Shown in pieces: positions 32,646 through 35,149 of a DNA stretch of 35,149 nt. A program made the position numbers and the translations under genes. This DNA is from JALHSV01 sp964553535 (GTDB lineage: Bacteria > Nitrospirota > Thermodesulfovibrionia > Thermodesulfovibrionales > SM23-35): assembly GCA_964553535.1 (NCBI GenBank), contig CAZKLK010000003.1, positions 1 through 35,149 on the forward strand, in the 5' to 3' direction. Every line of letters begins with the position of its first letter. The first letter of the stretch is position 1. The notes under the pieces were generated by a model that was not told the origin of the DNA, ran no database searches, and saw nothing but the letters and a program-made list of their open reading frames with translations.

Positions 32646-33826
32646 TGCAGCATATAGGATTCAAGCTCAAAGGCAATGAATACTCAATTCCTGTAATGAA
32701 AGTCCGGGAAATCATTCATGTCCCGCCAATCACGAAAATACCGCAAGCCCCTTCGTATATTGAGGGGATCACCAACCTCAGGGGGAATATTATCCCGGTT
32801 GTCAATCTCAAGAAGCTCGTGGGTATTGACCATGATGGAGACAAAGGGGATAAAGTGATTGTTATCTCATCAGGGAATGTCATCTATGGTGTACTTGTTG
32901 ATGGGGTGACAGGGGTTATCGATATCGAGGAATCTTCCATAGAACCAACCGAAGGGTTTTTAAATGGACACCGTGAGCAGGTCAGCGGCGTTGCCAGGGT
33001 TTCTGACAGGCTCGTCATTCTCCTGAATACGAGAACTCTGATACCGCATGAGGACACGAATCTCTTCGGGGGTTTCATAGATGTTCTGCCGGGCAACGAG
33101 GAGGGTGAAATGGTGAAAACCGCCCGGTCAATGTCAGGAGAAGCGAAGGGAGGGGAATTGCACGCCATAAAGGATTTTTTCGAAAAACAGGGCATATCCA
33201 TCAATGACCCGCGCTACATTGTATTTGATGACATGATCGCCTTCATGAATGCACTGGCGGTCCATGATTATGAAAGAGCTCATGTCTCAATTCAGAATAT
33301 CATAAAGAAGGGGCAGCATGACCTCTTTCAGGAAATAGGGAAGATTACAAGAAAGCTTCATGATGCCCTTAGCGGGTTCAAGGAGGTTATTGATCCGAAG
33401 TTCAAAGAGATAGCCACTGTAACAATGCCCCATGCTATTGATAGTCTCCAATTCGTTATTGACAGGACGGAGGAGGCAACACACAAGACCCTGGAGATAG
33501 TTGAAAAGTATATTCTGATGATGGATGACCTCGCTTCCCATATAAGAAATATAAAAGAGCCGGAAGGTTCGGTGAAATATCTGCGGGATTTTAAGAATAA
33601 TCTTGAAGACGATCTGACAGAGGTACTTACAACGCAATCCTTTCAGGATCTTACCGGTCAGACAATAAAAAAGGTCATTAACCTTGTGGGAGACCTCGAG
33701 GAAGAGTTAATGCGTCTGATTACTACTTTCGGAGTGAAGGGGGAGCAGGCTAAAACAGAAACAAAAGAACCTGAAAAGGTATCCCAGGCTGGTGTTGATG
33801 ACCTTTTAAAGGACTTCGGATTTTAA
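32642..33826 (+). CDS. CheW-CheZ fusion: coupling protein joined to a CheY-P phosphatase
   Basis: This single uninterrupted 394-residue frame holds two functions. Residues 1 to about 145 are a CheW domain (FKLKGNEYSIPVMKVREIIH, YIEGITNLRGNIIPVVNLKK). After a linker (150-200), residues about 205-394 match CheZ. HDLFQEIGKITRKLHDALSG is its early helix and MPHAIDSLQFVIDRTEEATH its long hairpin. FQDLTGQ contains D336 and Q340, aligning with catalytic D143 and Q147 of E. coli CheZ. The C-terminal peptide QAGVDDLLKDFGF matches the CheY-binding tail. The protein should bind CheA and receptors and dephosphorylate CheY-P at the array. No separate cheW or cheZ is present in this window. The overlap with cheA (ATGA) supports coexpression. 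Confidence 0.9.
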   Translation: MMQHIGFKLKGNEYSIPVMKVREIIHVPPITKIPQAPSYIEGITNLRGNIIPVVNLKKLVGIDHDGDKGDKVIVISSGNVIYGVLVDGVTGVIDIEESSIEPTEGFLNGHREQVSGVARVSDRLVILLNTRTLIPHEDTNLFGGFIDVLPGNEEGEMVKTARSMSGEAKGGELHAIKDFFEKQGISINDPRYIVFDDMIAFMNALAVHDYERAHVSIQNIIKKGQHDLFQEIGKITRKLHDALSGFKEVIDPKFKEIATVTMPHAIDSLQFVIDRTEEATHKTLEIVEKYILMMDDLASHIRNIKEPEGSVKYLRDFKNNLEDDLTEVLTTQSFQDLTGQTIKKVINLVGDLEEELMRLITTFGVKGEQAKTETKEPEKVSQAGVDDLLKDFGF

Positions 33827-33829
33827 CCG

Positions 33830-34882
33830 ATGATAAAAGTCCTCATTGTTGACGATTCCGCCTTCATGAGAAACGCCATCTCCAGCATGCTTTCTTCAGA
33901 ACAGGAGATAATGATCGTCGGTACAGCGAAGGATGGAATTGAAGCGCTGGAGAAGGTGGCAAGCCTAAAACCGGATATTGTCACTATGGATATCGAGATG
34001 CCGAGGATGGATGGCATCTCGGCATTAAAGCAGATAATGCAAAAGGATCCTGTTCCGGTGATTATGATAAGTTCATTGACATCGGAAGGCGCAAAGGCGA
34101 CACTGGATGCACTCGAACTTGGCGCTGTCGACTTTATCCCCAAAAACCTGTCTGACCTCTCCATCAATATTGTCAAGATAAAGGAAATTCTTATCAGCAA
34201 GGTAAAGCAGATAGCAAAAAGAAATATAATAAACAAGGGGATAAGGATATCTCCCGTCCAGAGGAGTCAGGAGGCGCCTCAGCGTATTGCGCCGGTCATA
34301 ACTTCTGAGCGGAGGATAGGCATCGTCTCCATAGGAACCTCTACCGGGGGGCCAAAGGCTCTCCATGAAATACTGCCGAAAATGCCGAAAGATTTTCCTG
34401 TACCGATCATCATAGCCCAGCATATGCCCCCGGCATTCACCGGACCATTTGCCGAACGCCTGAACCAGATTTGCAATATTGTTGTCAAGGAAGCTGAGGA
34501 GGGGGAGCCCGTAAGACCTGGTATTGCCCTGATAGCACCGGGCAGAGGAAACATGAGAGTGAGAAGGCAGCGCGCGATAGAAACCGTCGTAACGATTTCT
34601 GAAAACAGGGAGGATTTTATTTATCGGCCTTCTGTTGATGCCCTAATGCTTTCTGTTGCTGAATGTTTCCCCGGAAGAGCCCTCGGCGTCATACTCACCG
34701 GAATGGGTAACGACGGACTGAAAGGGCTTACCGCCCTGAAAAAGACAGGCGGAAGGATTTTCGCGCAAAACGAGGAGACATGCATTGTGTATGGAATGCC
34801 GAAGGCTGTCGTAGATGCAGGAATTGCAGATAAAGTCCTGCCGGTTGGAGAGATGGCGGGAGAGATCATAAACTCGGTCTGA
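33830..34882 (+). CDS. cheB: Chemotaxis methylesterase/deamidase CheB
   Basis: This 350-residue protein has an N-terminal receiver domain (about 1-120; KVLIVDDSAFMRNAIS, TMDIEMPRMDGISAL, SSLTSEG, GAVDFIPKN). After a linker comes the methylesterase domain with the catalytic triad: Ser in IGTSTGGPKALHEILPK, His in IIAQHMPPAFTGPFAERLN, and Asp in LTGMGNDGLKGL. The hinge sequence is short (about 121-160). CheB removes methyl groups from receptors when phosphorylated by CheA, opposing CheR. It starts three bases after cheW-cheZ and is the last gene of the cluster. Confidence 0.95.
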   Translation: MIKVLIVDDSAFMRNAISSMLSSEQEIMIVGTAKDGIEALEKVASLKPDIVTMDIEMPRMDGISALKQIMQKDPVPVIMISSLTSEGAKATLDALELGAVDFIPKNLSDLSINIVKIKEILISKVKQIAKRNIINKGIRISPVQRSQEAPQRIAPVITSERRIGIVSIGTSTGGPKALHEILPKMPKDFPVPIIIAQHMPPAFTGPFAERLNQICNIVVKEAEEGEPVRPGIALIAPGRGNMRVRRQRAIETVVTISENREDFIYRPSVDALMLSVAECFPGRALGVILTGMGNDGLKGLTALKKTGGRIFAQNEETCIVYGMPKAVVDAGIADKVLPVGEMAGEIINSV

Positions 34883-34907
34883 TCCATCCAAAAATCCGCA
34901 GTAAGCC

Positions 34908-34935
34908 CACTTTTTGGGCATACACCCAAAAAGTG
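34908..34935. repeat. Perfect 11-bp inverted repeat after cheB
   Basis: CACTTTTTGGG (34908-34918) and CCCAAAAAGTG (34925-34935) pair exactly around CATACA. No T-run follows, so it is a hairpin or a symmetrical binding site rather than a terminator on the + strand. Confidence 0.6.
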
Positions 34936-34959
34936 CAGATATTGTTCATAAAGTCATTG

Positions 34960-34990
34960 CGACACCACAGGGCGTTAACCCTGTGGGTCG
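34960..34990. repeat. Strong bulged stem-loop after cheB
   Basis: CCACAGGG (34965-34972) pairs with CCCTGTGG (34979-34986) around CGTTAA. Outer GCGAC / GTCGC arms extend the stem with one bulged base. The right arm can alternatively pair with CACAGGG at 35014-35020 of the next hairpin. Confidence 0.55.
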
Positions 34991-35000
34991 CTACTATGGA

Positions 35001-35031
35001 CCTGTGCCAAGAGCACAGGGTGTTATTTTTT
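35001..35031 (+). terminator. Rho-independent terminator at the end of the chemotaxis operon
   Basis: CCTGTGC (35001-35007) and GCACAGG (35013-35019) form a 7-bp stem around CAAGA, followed by GTGTTATTTTTTC. It lies about 120 bases after the cheB stop. Confidence 0.75.
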
Positions 35032-35149
35032 CTATAAAATTATTTCTTTTGAATCTTAATCAATAATAATTCTTCAGGTCAACTGCATACGCAAGCTAAA
35101 TTTTACTGCCTCGACACCCGAATGCCGGCGCGCGATTAAATAACCATGG
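35032..35149. other. Intergenic tail of the window
   Basis: I see no supported reading frame, RNA gene or repeat in these ~118 bases. The first part is AT-rich and the last 30 bases turn GC-rich. The final four bases are ATGG, which might begin a new gene, but no ribosome site precedes them. Confidence 0.3.

Noticed and set aside
35097..35125. TAAA followed by CCCGAATG as a sigma-28 promoter near the right edge
   Set aside because: The -10 half matches only about four of eight positions.

Overview
This window is a nearly gap-free flagellum and chemotaxis supercluster, with every supportable gene on the + strand. Diderm-type basal-body genes, sigma-54 activators (a FleQ/FlrA-like protein plus an FlrB/FlrC pair), FlhF/FlhG, and a CheZ domain point to a Gram-negative polar-flagellate bacterium. 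The gene set and mid-range GC would fit a Nitrospirota-like or deltaproteobacterial-like lineage, but this is inference; the sequence holds no rRNA or other firm taxonomic marker.

Layout. (1) 1-1104: the 3' part of a DRG/Obg-type TGS GTPase, an AT-rich gap with a good sigma-70 promoter, and a small XRE-type regulator. (2) 1197-6898, regulation: a FleQ-like sigma-54 activator, an exported TPR protein, a PAS histidine kinase (FlrB-like) and its sigma-54 response regulator (FlrC-like). (3) 7048-13501: flgB flgC fliE fliF fliG fliH fliI fliJ and a MotE-like gene, covering rod, MS ring, switch and export ATPase. (4) 13701-17321: fliK flgD flgE (hook), closed by a strong intrinsic terminator at 17340-17370. 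(5) 17548-24575: fliL fliM fliN fliO fliP fliQ fliR flhB flhA (switch and export gate). (6) 24565-27328: flhF, flhG and fliA (placement, number and late-gene sigma factor). (7) 27336-34882: a large HEAT-repeat protein, then cheR cheY cheY cheA cheW-cheZ cheB. The window ends in tandem stem-loops, including a terminator at 35001-35031.

Regulation. Three intergenic regions carry -24/-12 (sigma-54) promoter candidates sharing GGCAT...TTG: before the TPR-flrBC operon, before fliK and before fliL. A weaker one lies before flgB. Two of them (TPR-flrBC and fliL) are preceded by GTCA-N6-TGAC dyads, the same form as the Pseudomonas FleQ box. This suggests a cascade in which the FleQ-like protein drives flrBC and probably fliL, with FlrC acting on other middle genes and FliA on late genes outside the window. 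Most genes overlap or nearly touch, indicating translational coupling.

The most unusual items are a single-polypeptide CheW-CheZ fusion; a CheA with no room for a P2 domain; a FleQ-like protein whose N-terminus resembles a histidine-less kinase DHp domain; a HEAT-repeat protein inside the chemotaxis operon; an intergenic-type GC-rich repeat inserted in frame in fliK; and sigma-54 promoters whose predicted transcription starts fall at or next to start codons. Not seen here: flagellin, filament cap, stator (motA/motB), distal rod (flgF/flgG), L/P-ring genes, chemoreceptors and cheD. They must lie elsewhere if the system is functional.
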